Source of the DNA: Moraxella oculi
GTDB lineage: Bacteria; Pseudomonadota; Gammaproteobacteria; Pseudomonadales; Moraxellaceae
Reading direction: 5' to 3'
Length of the DNA: 64,000 bases
Assembly: GCF_023336735.1 (NCBI RefSeq)
Contig: NZ_JAMBAQ010000007.1
Location: forward strand, 40,015 to 104,014
Shown here: piece after piece, positions 29,274 to 38,475 of the stretch
Position numbering within the stretch: the stretch's first letter is position 1
Layout: each line of letters begins with the position of its first letter
The notes under the pieces: generated by a model
Told to the model about the DNA's origin: nothing
Databases searched by the model: none
The model's input: only the letters and a program-made list of their open reading frames with translations
Position numbers and translations under genes: made by a program

Positions 29274-30578
29274 TCATTCGTCCAGGCTTTCTAGGCGAAT
29301 GCGTACCACAGGTTCGGTAACACAGCTAAGCTGTTGGATTTGTTTGATGGCGGCATTCATTTGCTTTTCTAGTACAGGCAGGGTTAATATGATGACTGGC
29401 ACCAACCCTGATTTGTGTGCATCTCTTTGTAAGATGGCATCAATATTGATTCCATTATCACTCAAAATACGCGTGGCATCAGCCAGCACTCCCAGCTCAT
29501 CTTTGACTGTCAAACGCAAATAGTAACCACAGGTCATCTCATCACTTGGCAGAATGCGAGTATCTGACAGCTCCTCTGGGACAAATGCCAAGTGCGGCAC
29601 ATCGCTTGGTGTGGCAGCGGTGATGACATAGATCAAATCCATCACATCTGCCATGACTGCAGAAGCGGTCGCCCCAGCCCCAGCCCCGTCGCCGTAATAT
29701 AACGACTGTCCTAATGGGTGGGCATCAACCATCACAGCGTTTTTGACACCATGAACATTAGCAAGCAATGTGGTATTTGGAATCAAGGTTGGGTGGACGC
29801 GCAACTCAAAGCCATGCTCACGGCGAATCGCTAGCCCCAAATGTTTGATGTTATAGCCCAGCTCGTTGGCATAGACGACATCTTGTAAGCTTACCTTGGT
29901 AATGCCTTCACAGTATACTTTGTCAAATTGAATCGGAATGCCAAAGGCAATAGACGCTAGCAGGGATAATTTATGCGCTGCATCTATGCCTTCAACATCA
30001 AAAGTCGGATCTGCTTCAGCATAACCCAATGCTTGGGCTTCCGCCAACACTTCACCAAACTTGCGATTTTTGGTTTGCATTTCTGTCATGATGAAGTTGC
30101 CAGTGCCATTAATGATGCCAGCCAGCCAGTCAATCTTGTTGGCGGCTAAGGCTTCACGAATGGCCTTGATGATGGGAATGCCACCAGCTACCGCCGCTTC
30201 ATAGCGAACTTGCACGCCATTTTCATCTGCCAAAGCAAAAATCTCATTGCCATATTTGGCCAATAAGGCTTTATTGGCGGTAACAACATGTTTTTTGTGA
30301 CGGATGGCGTGCATGATGACTTCTTTGGCGACATCGGTACCGCCGATGACTTCTATGACAATATCAACATCGTCAGCAGCGGCAATCGCAAGCAAATCAT
30401 CGCTTTGGTTAATGGCGGGGTCAATATCGGTGCGATGGCGACGCGTACCAACATGAGTGATGTTGATGATGTGTCCGCTACGGCGAGCCAATTCTTCTGT
30501 GTTGTCTTTGAGCAGATTGACCACACCAGTACCCACGGTGCCAAGACCTAATACAGCAAGATTGATGGATTTATTCAC
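29274..30578 (-). CDS. hom: Homoserine dehydrogenase
   Basis: A 434-residue NAD(P)-dependent enzyme reducing aspartate semialdehyde to homoserine, for threonine and methionine synthesis. N-terminal Rossmann motif LGLGTVGTGVV, the T-A-N-K-A-L-L-A segment, the catalytic GIINGTGNFIMTEM and the G-Y-A-E-A-D-P-T-F-D-V-E-G-I-D-A-H-K-L signature are all present. A C-terminal ACT domain (from about 355) implies feedback by threonine. It is the monofunctional form. thrC, often next to hom in relatives, is not adjacent here; cysS is. Confidence 0.95.
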   Translation of the reverse strand: MNKSINLAVLGLGTVGTGVVNLLKDNTEELARRSGHIINITHVGTRRHRTDIDPAINQSDDLLAIAAADDVDIVIEVIGGTDVAKEVIMHAIRHKKHVVTANKALLAKYGNEIFALADENGVQVRYEAAVAGGIPIIKAIREALAANKIDWLAGIINGTGNFIMTEMQTKNRKFGEVLAEAQALGYAEADPTFDVEGIDAAHKLSLLASIAFGIPIQFDKVYCEGITKVSLQDVVYANELGYNIKHLGLAIRREHGFELRVHPTLIPNTTLLANVHGVKNAVMVDAHPLGQSLYYGDGAGAGATASAVMADVMDLIYVITAATPSDVPHLAFVPEELSDTRILPSDEMTCGYYLRLTVKDELGVLADATRILSDNGINIDAILQRDAHKSGLVPVIILTLPVLEKQMNAAIKQIQQLSCVTEPVVRIRLESLDE

Positions 30579-30724
30579 GGTTGTTCTCGGAGTTTTGTGT
30601 TGAATAGGAGTTTATTAAAAATTTGTGATGCCTAACTTAGCACAACTTAATCAACTTGTCAGGATTTTTCATAAGATTTCATGAATTTTTTTGACAATGC
30701 TCTTAGCCTGTATGGCAGTTGCTG

Positions 30725-31564
30725 TTATTGTCGATAGTCAATAGCCAGTTTGGCAAGTTCGTCTGCTGGCAAATATCCGCCAATTTGTACACCAGATTCG
30801 GTAAAGATGGCAGGCGTGCCACTGACACCGATTCGCCGACCCAATTCAAGCTGTTGGGCAACAGGATTGTCGCATGCTGGAGCGGTGATTTTCTCACCGT
30901 TTTTGGCACGGTCAAGGGCTTCTTTACGGTCTTGACTGCACCAAATGGCTTCGGTAAGTGGCGTGATTTTATCGCTTCTAGGCCATGCCAAATAGCGTAC
31001 TTCGATGCCTTTGGCATTGATGTCTTTGATTTGGCCGTGTAGTTTTTGGCAGTAATGGCAAGTTGGATCAAAAAACACATAAACCGATGCCAAGCGTTCG
31101 CCCATGGCAGGGTAGATGATCATCTGAGAGGTGTCGACTTTCTCAAGTAATTCTTTGGCAAGTTTGGATTGCAATGCCGTTGTGATATCAACAGGGTGTT
31201 CGCCACTCAAGCTGACAATCTGACCTTGGATAAGGTATTCGCCTTTTTCATCACTAAACATTGGAGCCGCTTCTTCAAACATTACCCAGTATATGCCATT
31301 CATTGCGGTGGGCGTGGCAGAGATGGCGGTCAGATCGATGTTGGATTTGTCAAGGTTGTGCTGTAAATTTTGAATCACTTGACTGTCTGATCGACCATGC
31401 TCAATCGCCACACTTTGTTTTTTGGGTGGTGGTGTGGTTTGAGAGTTGTCATTGCAAGCGGTTAAGCCGATGAATAAAGCCACCACGGCAATCCATGTCA
31501 TCGGCTTGTGTGTTTTATTGATGTGCAGACTTGCCATTGAGAAAAAATTAAGATGTTTCATCAT
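30725..31564 (-). CDS. dsbC: DsbC-type disulfide isomerase, predicted lipoprotein
   Basis: A 279-residue thiol:disulfide interchange protein. The CHYC active site is at 168-171 (FFDPTCHYCQ), the cis-Pro loop is SGTPAIF, and a second Cys pair lies in the helical insertion, all typical of DsbC/DsbG. The N-terminus is unusual: the hydrophobic segment ends in LTAC with Cys37 followed by N-D-N, a lipobox, so the protein is probably membrane-anchored. The linker after it is rich in Pro/Thr/Lys. It precedes hom by 146 bases on the same strand; a starting Met at residue 10 or 22 is also possible. Confidence 0.88.
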   Translation of the reverse strand: MMKHLNFFSMASLHINKTHKPMTWIAVVALFIGLTACNDNSQTTPPPKKQSVAIEHGRSDSQVIQNLQHNLDKSNIDLTAISATPTAMNGIYWVMFEEAAPMFSDEKGEYLIQGQIVSLSGEHPVDITTALQSKLAKELLEKVDTSQMIIYPAMGERLASVYVFFDPTCHYCQKLHGQIKDINAKGIEVRYLAWPRSDKITPLTEAIWCSQDRKEALDRAKNGEKITAPACDNPVAQQLELGRRIGVSGTPAIFTESGVQIGGYLPADELAKLAIDYRQ

Positions 31565-31684
31565 AAATACCGAATATTTATTTCAAGTTGATTTATGTGT
31601 TTAAAATCTAACAATTATGCCAAAGATTGATGAATAATGCTACTAAAATTTTAATTAATGTATGGAAAATACAACAAAAAATTC

Positions 31685-31714
31685 TTGATTTGGCAAGATG
31701 AATTTTGATACAAT
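31685..31714 (+). promoter_or_regulatory. Sigma-70 promoter of guaB
   Basis: TTGATT (31685-31690), an 18-bp spacer, then TACAAT (31709-31714), 86 bases before the guaB start codon. Confidence 0.6.
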
Positions 31715-31799
31715 ACAGCGTTATTTCATAACCTGCCTTTAACTGACTGCTAGCCTTTTTCAGTGGTCATGAGTAGGGCAATCTCTAAGGAAATGACCT

Positions 31800-33272
31800 A
31801 TGCTACGCATTGCTTATGACGCTCTTACTTTTGATGATGTGCTGCTGTTGCCAGCCTATTCAGAAGTCCTTCCAAAACAAGCCAATCTCACCACTCGTCT
31901 AACCACCGACATCAACCTAAACCTACCCATCATCTCAGCCGCCATGGATACGGTAACAGAATCTAAGATGGCGATATCAATGGCACAACTGGGTGGTCTT
32001 GGTATCATTCATAAAAACATGAGCATTGAACACCAAGCAAGTCGTGTTCGCCATGTCAAAAAATTCGAAGCAGGCACTGTGGCCGATCCTGTAACGGTCC
32101 ATCCAGATATTACCGTGGGCGAATTGCTTCGCATCACTCGTGAACACAAAATCAGTGGCGTGCCTGTGATTGAACGCGGTACGGATAAGGTAGTAGGTAT
32201 TGTAACACACCGTGATTTACGCTTTGAGACAAATTTGGATCAACCAGTGGCGAATGTCATGACTCCAAAGAACAAGCTGGTTACTGTCAAAGAAGGCACG
32301 CCACAAGAGACCATCAAGGCGTTGTTGCATGAACATCGCATTGAAAAGGTGGTGGTGATTGACGATGATTTTCATCTCAAAGGATTGATTACTGTTAATG
32401 ACTTTACCAAAGCAGAAAATAATCCAAATGCATGCAAGGATGATAAAGGTCGTCTGCGTGTGGGTGCAGCTGTTGGCACAGGTGCTGATACTGAAGCTCG
32501 TGTGGAAGCCTTGGCGGCGGCAGATGTTGATGTGATCATCGTGGATACTGCTCACGGTCATTCTAAGGGCGTGATTGATCGTGTGGCATGGATTAAAAAG
32601 AATTATCCAAACATGCAAGTCATCGGTGGTAATATTGCCACAGGCGATGCAGCACTTGCGTTGATGGATGCAGGTGCCAATGCGGTAAAAGTGGGCATCG
32701 GTCCAGGATCGATTTGCACCACTCGTATCATTGCAGGCATTGGCGTGCCTCAGATCAGTGCGATTGACAATGTGGCTACAGCATTACAAGATCGCATTCC
32801 ACTCATTGCTGATGGTGGCATTCGTTTTTCTGGCGATATGGCAAAAGCCATCGCAGCTGGTGCGTCGTGCATCATGGTGGGCAGCTTGTTGGCTGGTACC
32901 GAAGAGGCTCCTGGCGAAGTTGAGCTATTCCAAGGCCGCTACTATAAGGCTTATCGTGGCATGGGTTCACTGGGTGCGATGAGTGGTCAAAACGGTTCGT
33001 CAGACCGATATTTCCAAGATGCCAAAGAAGGGGTGGAAAAATTGGTACCAGAGGGCATCGAAGGTCGTGTGCCCTATAAAGGGCCTGTCAATGCCATCAT
33101 TGGTCAGTTGGTCGGTGGGTTAAAGTCATCAATGGGATATACAGGGTGTCAGACCATTGAAGAGATGCGAAAAAACACCACTTTTGTAAAAGTAACCTCA
33201 GCTGGCATGAAAGAATCCCATGTCCATGATGTGCAAATCACTAAAGAAGCACCGAACTATCGTCAAAACTGA
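31800..33272 (+). CDS. guaB: IMP dehydrogenase
   Basis: A 490-residue enzyme converting IMP to XMP, the committed step of GMP synthesis. The TIM barrel is interrupted by a pair of CBS domains (about 90-205). The catalytic loop GPGSICTTR and the flap segment with GYTGCQT are present. ATG at 31800 has AAGGA upstream. guaA does not follow; instead a terminator and then the integrated element follow. Confidence 0.96.
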   Translation: MLRIAYDALTFDDVLLLPAYSEVLPKQANLTTRLTTDINLNLPIISAAMDTVTESKMAISMAQLGGLGIIHKNMSIEHQASRVRHVKKFEAGTVADPVTVHPDITVGELLRITREHKISGVPVIERGTDKVVGIVTHRDLRFETNLDQPVANVMTPKNKLVTVKEGTPQETIKALLHEHRIEKVVVIDDDFHLKGLITVNDFTKAENNPNACKDDKGRLRVGAAVGTGADTEARVEALAAADVDVIIVDTAHGHSKGVIDRVAWIKKNYPNMQVIGGNIATGDAALALMDAGANAVKVGIGPGSICTTRIIAGIGVPQISAIDNVATALQDRIPLIADGGIRFSGDMAKAIAAGASCIMVGSLLAGTEEAPGEVELFQGRYYKAYRGMGSLGAMSGQNGSSDRYFQDAKEGVEKLVPEGIEGRVPYKGPVNAIIGQLVGGLKSSMGYTGCQTIEEMRKNTTFVKVTSAGMKESHVHDVQITKEAPNYRQN

Positions 33273-33285
33273 CCCTAAACGCCCC

Positions 33286-33320
33286 AAAAAAATCACTTAA
33301 CCATTTTAAGTGATTTTTTT
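33286..33320 (+). terminator. Terminator after guaB
   Basis: Stem AAAAATCACTTAA / TTAAGTGATTTTT with a T-rich tail. Confidence 0.85.
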
Positions 33321-33441
33321 TATTTGTGAGAAAGTGGTTTTTTAAGTCAAGAATGAGTTTTGATGGTCGGTTTTGTCAGCCTGTGGACATGATTTTGAAT
33401 GGTGAAAAAAGAAAGTGGTGAGTTTTTTTGAGAGTTTCAAT

Positions 33442-33551
33442 GGTTTTATACGGACGACATAGGACAACAAAACCAATAAAACCCTTTAAAATAAAAGGGT
33501 TCAAATACTGATTTGAACCCTATAGGAATGTTATGTGGCGCACCTAGCGGG
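33442..33551. repeat. Left attachment repeat (110 bp)
   Basis: Identical base for base to 44954-45063. Its right end contains the last 16 bases of tRNA-Arg (TGGCGCACCTAGCGGG read on the plus strand), and it includes the tRNA terminator hairpin (33497-33520). The crossover site lies somewhere inside this identity block. Confidence 0.9.
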
Positions 33552-33611
33552 CATCACACAAAACACATAAGTTATTGATATTTAAATAATTATTTTGTAT
33601 TAAATTTTGTT

Positions 33612-33631
33612 TATACCAGTAAATATACCAG
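33612..33631. promoter_or_regulatory. Candidate integrase arm-type sites, left end
   Basis: Two direct copies of TATACCAG (33612-33619 and 33624-33631) spaced 12 bp apart, 60 bp inside the left attachment repeat. The same pair with the same spacing occurs beside the right attachment repeat. Confidence 0.5.
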
Positions 33632-33743
33632 TTTTTTTCAAAGTAACCCCCTATTTTTACCATTTTACCCTATTTTTACCACATCATGCAGGCGTGCGAA
33701 AATTGGCGTAAATAAGGGCGGTTTTATGTAATTTTATGTAACT

Positions 33744-34094
33744 TTGTTACATACCCTACTTTCTCCATCTTTTTGGAGTTTTTTTTTCAGAACAGAATTT
33801 TTTTTATGCGTGAGAGGGGGCGTGGTGTCCGATGGTGTGATGTTTGGCATTTTTTGCACACCCCCTCGACTGGTTTCGGTGGTGGGTATACCCCTATGGA
33901 ATTTTACCCACACGGAAAAAGTATTATGCTTGCCCATGCTGGGGCGGTTCGGTGCTGGTGGTCGGTTCGGTCGGTGCTGGTGCTTATCTTTGTTGATGGC
34001 TATATCTGGGCGGTGGGGCTGGTGTTTGCGTGCTGGTTTTTATCATCAACACAACCACACCTTTACAAGGATAAATTTAAAAATACACCCCTAA
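33744..34094 (+). CDS. Possible Ash/Icd-like small ORF
   Basis: A 116-codon frame rich in Phe, Trp, Gly and Cys. The central segment P-P-R-L-V-S-V-V-G-I-P-L resembles S-P-S-R-L-V-S-V-V-E-T in the ORF at 38242-39219. Proteins of this odd composition occur in the Ash and Icd-like families of P4-type islands. There is no clear ribosome-binding site, and an ATG at 33840 is an alternative start. A shorter minus-strand frame (33734-33937) overlaps it. The 3' part (from 33947) is duplicated, with stop codons, at 34387-34475. Coding status uncertain. Confidence 0.3.
   Translation: MLHTLLSPSFWSFFFRTEFFLCVRGGVVSDGVMFGIFCTPPRLVSVVGIPLWNFTHTEKVLCLPMLGRFGAGGRFGRCWCLSLLMAISGRWGWCLRAGFYHQHNHTFTRINLKIHP
33947..34034. 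repeat. Direct repeat a (copy 1)
   Basis: About 88 bp (gttcggtgctgg ... gcgtgctg) repeated at 34387-34475 with about ten differences, flanking the left iteron block. Contains repeated GGTCGGTTCGGTCGGTGCTGG units. Confidence 0.75.
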
Positions 34095-34356
34095 AAGTCT
34101 GCTAAGTTTGCTAAGTTATTCAAAAAAAGCCTTGTAAGCCTTACGCCATAAGGGTTAAAAACTTTCCACCCATTTGCTAAGTTTTGCTAAGTTATTGGAA
34201 AGTTTACCCCAAATACCATAAAAACCAGCATAACCATGACTACACCAAACACTAGCAATCCCTTTATTGACAAGGCTTTGCGGTGTTTTGCCATCATAAT
34301 TGAATAACTTAGCAGGGTTGGGAATAACTTAGCAGATATATGAATAACTTAGCAGG
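34084..34356 (+). repeat. Left iteron-bearing inverted repeat (IR-L)
   Basis: About 273 bp, more than 90% identical by eye to the reverse complement of 42680-42952. It contains two GCTAAGTTT/GCTAAGTTATT pairs (near 34099 and 34174), an AT-rich core, and three GAATAACTTAGCAG motifs starting at 34302, 34322 and 34342, spaced exactly 20 bp (two helical turns). This is the typical layout of initiator-binding iterons at plasmid or satellite origins. A 23-codon frame (34236-34307) is present in both copies. Confidence 0.85.
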
Positions 34357-34386
34357 GCTAGCACGGTCGCACGGTTCACGCCTGCT

Positions 34387-34475
34387 GTTCGGTGCTGGCG
34401 GTCGGTTCGGTCGGTGCTGGTGATGATCATTGATGATGGCTATATCTGGGCGGTAGGGCTGGTGTTTGCGTGCTG
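34387..34475. repeat. Direct repeat a (copy 2)
   Basis: Second copy of the 33947-34034 repeat. In the corresponding frame it carries stop codons, so it appears to be a decayed duplicate of the end of the ORF at 33744. Confidence 0.7.
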
Positions 34476-34586
34476 TATGCTTTGGTGGTTGCTATATTCA
34501 AACAAAGCACCGATAAAAAAACAACAAGGGCGAACGCTCACTCTTGTTGTTTTTATTGCTTGTATGATAAGCCTGTTTTACTAACA

Positions 34587-36770
34587 TTAATTTAATAATG
34601 CTGGGTTTAGCTCTATCACACGCTTTGGACGGCGGTTGGTGGTCTCGGTGTCCAGATAGATATAATTGTTATCGCTTAACAATTCCAATGCTGTTTCTAG
34701 TGTTTGTTTAATTCGTAAATGCTGGGGTGTTACGCTCGTTTGTAGATATGACAAATAAAACTTATCTTGTCCTGTCTCTTTGGCTTTTTTAACCAGCCAT
34801 TGTAACAGCTTTTCAGCGTCTGTAATGTCGGTGGCAATGTCATCATAGCGTCTGCGTTCGCTGGCGGAATACTCCACAATCTCCATAGCACCTTGTATGT
34901 CGTCAATGCCAATGGCATTTTTACCATTAAACCAAGCGAACAATGACGCAATGCGGCTGGCATTCTCAACCATACGGCTGGCATAGGCTTTGGCATTATG
35001 GTTGATACCGCCTTTTTGTTGGCTGTTTTCTACCTTTTGCCAGTAGCTTTGTGCCAGCTTCAATGCCTGTGCTTGCCATGCCAGCTGTTTTCGTTTGCCT
35101 TGTTCAGGTGGCAAGGATAAAAAGTTATGGCAAATTTTCCAGTATTCTTGCAAAACTTCATCATTGATAAAATTTTCGGTAATTAGCGTTCTATTACCTC
35201 TGTTGTCAGGGGGAAAGGCAAATAAACAGCGTGGCAATAGCCCTTGTTGGGTTAGGCGTGGATTGTTTAGTGCTGGCTTTAATGCCACATCTTGCCCACA
35301 TAAAAACAGCGTCAAACGCACGCCGTACGCTATTTGATTGCCTGTATTGCTTATTGTGATACGCTCTGCGATACCCTTACTATAAATATCACAAATCGCA
35401 CCAATGCTTGAACCTGCTGTTTCAGCTTTTAGGCTTGCACCGTCCAGCAGGTTCGCCCCTTCGTCAGCGGTGTAGCTGGCGTTTTGGTAATTGCCATCAG
35501 TAAAGCCTTGCATGACTTTTTGAACGCTCCCACTACCAAACATACTGCGTGGGTCTGCTGGCTTGTGGTTTTGTTCGTGAAAGGCTTTGATTTCTTTTTT
35601 GCTTTTGCTGGATAATTCGTTATCATACATTCGCTTATCATCTTTGTAGGTCTCGTATTCGCTCCGTTCAAAATCCAAAATAGCTTTATGAGTAATTTTG
35701 ATGGTTTGAGTTTTACCGCTCCCACTTTCGCCCTGCACCACCAAAAATAGGCTGGCTGGGTTGTAGTCGCTGTTGATATAAGGTGCGTCAATAAATCCTT
35801 GTCCAATATGACTTAACGCACCCAACACACCAAAGCCAGCCATAGACAAGGGGACTTGCTGATAATAGGCGGTTTTTTCAACGACTTTGGCAAGTAGGGG
35901 TGGAAAGGCAGTTACTGGGAATGGCGTTTCAATGTTTTTAACTTCATCAAACGCAACCATCTTACCCCATTTGTCATTATCCCCATCTTTGGCAGGGGCG
36001 GTACTATTTACCGATTTTGGGGCGTGCATTGCTTTTAGGTATGCCGTGCCAGCGATAAGCGGTAAATTTTGAATGTTTTGGTAAATGTCTAGCGTGCCAG
36101 CTTGTGCATTTTCTAGCCGTGTGATGTGGTCGTGTGCGTCGTCTGATGGGCTAAGCGGTGTTTGCTTTGCCATGCTATCCACATCAACCACATCAAAAGC
36201 GATTTTAAGCCCATCTAAGGCGTTCGCCATGTCGTCTAGCCATTTCTTGCCAGCCGTGTCATAATCACGCCATAATCGCACGCTACGCCCAATAAGGGGC
36301 GTTAAATCGGTGGTATTGGTACTGCTAGATGCTCCAGCGGTGGTTACGACAAAGCCCAAACGGTTTAACGCACTTGCACACTTTTCCCCTTCCACAAAAT
36401 ACACCACTTGATTAGGGTGGGCGTTCACCAAATTTGGCAATAGATACAGCGGTTTGGCTTTGGGCGAATAACGGGCGTGTTCGCCTTTGGTCGGTTCGCC
36501 TAGATAACAGCGATTGCCATCATACCAGCACGGCTTAATCCATTTTTTGCCGTCCTTGTCAAATCTAGGCTTAAAATACAATAAATTGCCGTCTTTATCG
36601 CAATAATGATAAATGGCGGTCAGGTGTGCAGGCGTGTAGCCGTTTTGGGCAAGCTCTTTGTCAGCTCCGATTAGAAAATTTGTCAAAAGCTGGATAAAAT
36701 GGCGGTTTTGATTGTCAAAGCTCGGATACTTTGGCGGTGGCATTGTGCCAGTGTAATTCAATTGGCTCAT
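34587..36770 (-). CDS. TOPRIM/DUF3987 replication ATPase (YfjI-like)
   Basis: A 727-residue protein. The N-terminal third carries a TOPRIM-like segment (VYFVEGEKCASAL near 125-137 and RDYDTAGKKW near 167) as in mobile-element primases. The C-terminal half is a DUF3987 P-loop ATPase with Walker A GESGSGKT (about 353-360) and a helicase-like core. With the CHC2 protein encoded just upstream it would reconstitute the parts of a primase-helicase. It likely initiates or primes replication of the excised element. Last gene of the minus-strand array, ending 231 bases from the left iteron block. Confidence 0.82.
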   Translation of the reverse strand: MSQLNYTGTMPPPKYPSFDNQNRHFIQLLTNFLIGADKELAQNGYTPAHLTAIYHYCDKDGNLLYFKPRFDKDGKKWIKPCWYDGNRCYLGEPTKGEHARYSPKAKPLYLLPNLVNAHPNQVVYFVEGEKCASALNRLGFVVTTAGASSSTNTTDLTPLIGRSVRLWRDYDTAGKKWLDDMANALDGLKIAFDVVDVDSMAKQTPLSPSDDAHDHITRLENAQAGTLDIYQNIQNLPLIAGTAYLKAMHAPKSVNSTAPAKDGDNDKWGKMVAFDEVKNIETPFPVTAFPPLLAKVVEKTAYYQQVPLSMAGFGVLGALSHIGQGFIDAPYINSDYNPASLFLVVQGESGSGKTQTIKITHKAILDFERSEYETYKDDKRMYDNELSSKSKKEIKAFHEQNHKPADPRSMFGSGSVQKVMQGFTDGNYQNASYTADEGANLLDGASLKAETAGSSIGAICDIYSKGIAERITISNTGNQIAYGVRLTLFLCGQDVALKPALNNPRLTQQGLLPRCLFAFPPDNRGNRTLITENFINDEVLQEYWKICHNFLSLPPEQGKRKQLAWQAQALKLAQSYWQKVENSQQKGGINHNAKAYASRMVENASRIASLFAWFNGKNAIGIDDIQGAMEIVEYSASERRRYDDIATDITDAEKLLQWLVKKAKETGQDKFYLSYLQTSVTPQHLRIKQTLETALELLSDNNYIYLDTETTNRRPKRVIELNPALLN

Positions 36771-36923
36771 TTGCTAGTCTCTATTTTGTCGTTTTTTCTC
36801 TATGGTTTTAAAAAAAATGGGCAAATATTGGCAAACTTTGGGAAAATGTGGGCGGTTTTTGGTGTGGTATTACTCCGAAATACTCCGAATTACTGTGAAC
36901 CGCTCTATTTTCGCCATATTTGT

Positions 36924-37430
36924 CTAATACTGCGATAAATTCAGCTCGTGGCAAGCGGTCAAAAAATCCACACCATGATACCGCTGGTAAAAATCCAGCA
37001 CATCACCGCCAGACGCACCACAACCAAAGCAATAAAACGCCCCTGTATCAGCATTGATACTTAGGCTGGGTGTTTTGTCGCTGTGAAATACGCATTTAAC
37101 ATTGGTTTGCTTGCCTTTTAGGGCAATGCCATAGAGTGCGTAAAAGCTGACTGGGTCAGGCTTGTTGTCGGTGTCAAATTGCATGGGATAATTTTGGGTT
37201 GTCTGTTTGCCATGCTTGCCAACCGCTCTATTTTCGCCTGTATGATGTCTGTTTGGCGTTTTAGTGGCATGGTTGGTATGTTTACCCATGCTGGGGCTGT
37301 TTGGTGCATTATGGGCGTATGTGGCGTTGTTATGATGGTTTGGTGTGTGCTGGCTTGAAAATGGCGTTTTGTGAAAAAAGGCATTTTTGGCAAATAATGG
37401 GCGGTTTAATAAGTCGCGGGCGTTTGTCAT
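36924..37430 (-). CDS. CHC2 zinc-finger primase-like protein
   Basis: A 168-residue protein with a disordered, His/Asn/Thr-rich N-terminal half and a C-terminal CHC2 zinc finger: C-V-F-H, then about 20 residues, then C-F-G-C-G-A-S-G-G-D-V-L-D-F. This matches the DNA-recognition domain of DnaG-type primases. The catalytic TOPRIM region is absent here and is found in the next gene, so the primase is split. The ATG at 37430 has GGAAG five bases upstream; the frame extends to 37559 without support. Confidence 0.8.
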   Translation of the reverse strand: MTNARDLLNRPLFAKNAFFHKTPFSSQHTPNHHNNATYAHNAPNSPSMGKHTNHATKTPNRHHTGENRAVGKHGKQTTQNYPMQFDTDNKPDPVSFYALYGIALKGKQTNVKCVFHSDKTPSLSINADTGAFYCFGCGASGGDVLDFYQRYHGVDFLTACHELNLSQY

Positions 37431-37598
37431 GATAACTTCCATTGAGATAATTTTAATCATTTGCTTAATCAGTATTTGGGCTGGTGCTGGCGGTTCGGTC
37501 GCCAGCTTGATAATCCAGCCATCAGACGACAATGCAGACAATAAAAGCCATTTACCCAAAATCAGATAAACGGCTTTTTTTGGGTGTCGTGCCTTGGG

Positions 37599-37949
37599 TT
37601 AGGCTGGTTTGTTGTGATTTGGCTGGCGTGCCATTGGTAGCAGTGCCAGCAGGTCTTTTTTGTTGCGTTCAGCGTTATTTGCCATGTTGTAGCACGCCTG
37701 CTGGATTATCTCGCATAGAATGTTAAAGTCTGATTTGTTATCTCTATGCTTTTTGAGTAGCTCTACCGCTTCGGATAACAAACAAAAATTTGTAGATGCC
37801 AGATTGAATTCATCTGCTGAACACTCAACATCATTCACGGATAAGCCAATGCTTGGTGCTAGGCGTTCATGTCCGATATTTTGGGTGTTGGTGTTGCTGG
37901 TGGTTTGGTTGAGATTGGCGGTTGTGCCAGTGTTGATAACTACATTCAT
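37599..37949 (-). CDS. Hypothetical protein of the element
   Basis: A 116-residue protein with an N-terminal polar, Asn/Thr-rich stretch (residues 1-30) and a helical C-terminal region (L-L-S-E-A-V-E-L-L-K-K-H-R onward). No family recognised. It has a GGGGAAAG ribosome-binding site and lies 17 bases after the preceding gene in the array, so probably cotranscribed with the replication genes. Confidence 0.6.
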   Translation of the reverse strand: MNVVINTGTTANLNQTTSNTNTQNIGHERLAPSIGLSVNDVECSADEFNLASTNFCLLSEAVELLKKHRDNKSDFNILCEIIQQACYNMANNAERNKKDLLALLPMARQPNHNKPA

Positions 37950-37966
37950 GATACTTTCCCCTTAGA

Positions 37967-38245
37967 TTAAAATTGCTCTGTGATGGTTTTGATGGCGACG
38001 CTGACGCTTTCGTCGTCTGCGATACTTTGGGCGTACTTGATGGCTTGCCCCAGCTCGTCAAAATGCTGGCAAGTGATGACAAGGTGCTTATCTTTGCCAT
38101 TGCCAAACACACAAGCAGACGGTAAAAACGGCTGAATGTCTTTGAATGCTATCGCTTGGCTGGTGTATGGCGTGGTTTGGTTGCATGGTGGGCAAATATA
38201 CACGGCGTTGGCGTTGGCTGGTGTAGTCAGTGCAAATTTAATCAT
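37967..38245 (-). CDS. Hypothetical protein of the element
   Basis: A 92-residue protein with an early C-P-P-C pair and a later Cys-Gln-His, which could form a small metal site, followed by an acidic helix. Its start overlaps the stop of the preceding gene (ATGA), implying coupled translation. No family recognised. Confidence 0.6.
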   Translation of the reverse strand: MIKFALTTPANANAVYICPPCNQTTPYTSQAIAFKDIQPFLPSACVFGNGKDKHLVITCQHFDELGQAIKYAQSIADDESVSVAIKTITEQF

Positions 38246-38475
38246 CTTGCACCCCCTACAATGCGATTTAACGCTGTTTTTAGGCGGTTTGGTTTTTGGG
38301 TGGTGCTTTGGGTGCTTTTGATGGCGTGAAGCTCATTTAGGGCGTGCATGGCGTTGTAGATGGCGTTTGCACGGTCTGCATGCCCTGCATAGGGATTGTC
38401 AGCGTGTAGCTGGGTGTGGCGGTGGTATTCGTCAGCCAGGACGGTTAGGGAATGATGAATAACGGTATTATTCAT
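38242..38475 (-). CDS. Small (77 aa) protein starting inside the Ash-like ORF
   Basis: Begins at an ATG with AGGAA seven bases upstream. The product (MNNTVIHHSLTVLADEYHRH... to ...RIVGGAR) is compact, helical and rich in His/Ala/Asn, with normal protein composition unlike the odd upstream half of the same frame. I consider this the more credible gene. Its stop overlaps the next start by four bases. No family recognised. Confidence 0.55.
   Translation of the reverse strand: MNNTVIHHSLTVLADEYHRHTQLHADNPYAGHADRANAIYNAMHALNELHAIKSTQSTTQKPNRLKTALNRIVGGAR

Noticed and set aside
30579..30724. Threonine attenuator or leader peptide upstream of hom
   Set aside because: No Thr/Ile-rich short frame or alternative hairpins are visible between dsbC and hom.
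33734..33937. Minus-strand ORF of 67 codons in the left end of the element
   Set aside because: It is antisense to the plus-strand frame that shares R-L-V-S-V-V with the other Ash-like ORF, and it has no ribosome-binding site.
33773..34105. Second plus-strand frame of 110 codons overlapping 33744-34094
   Set aside because: Its translation shows no motif shared with the other element ORFs; the frame at 33744 is the better candidate.
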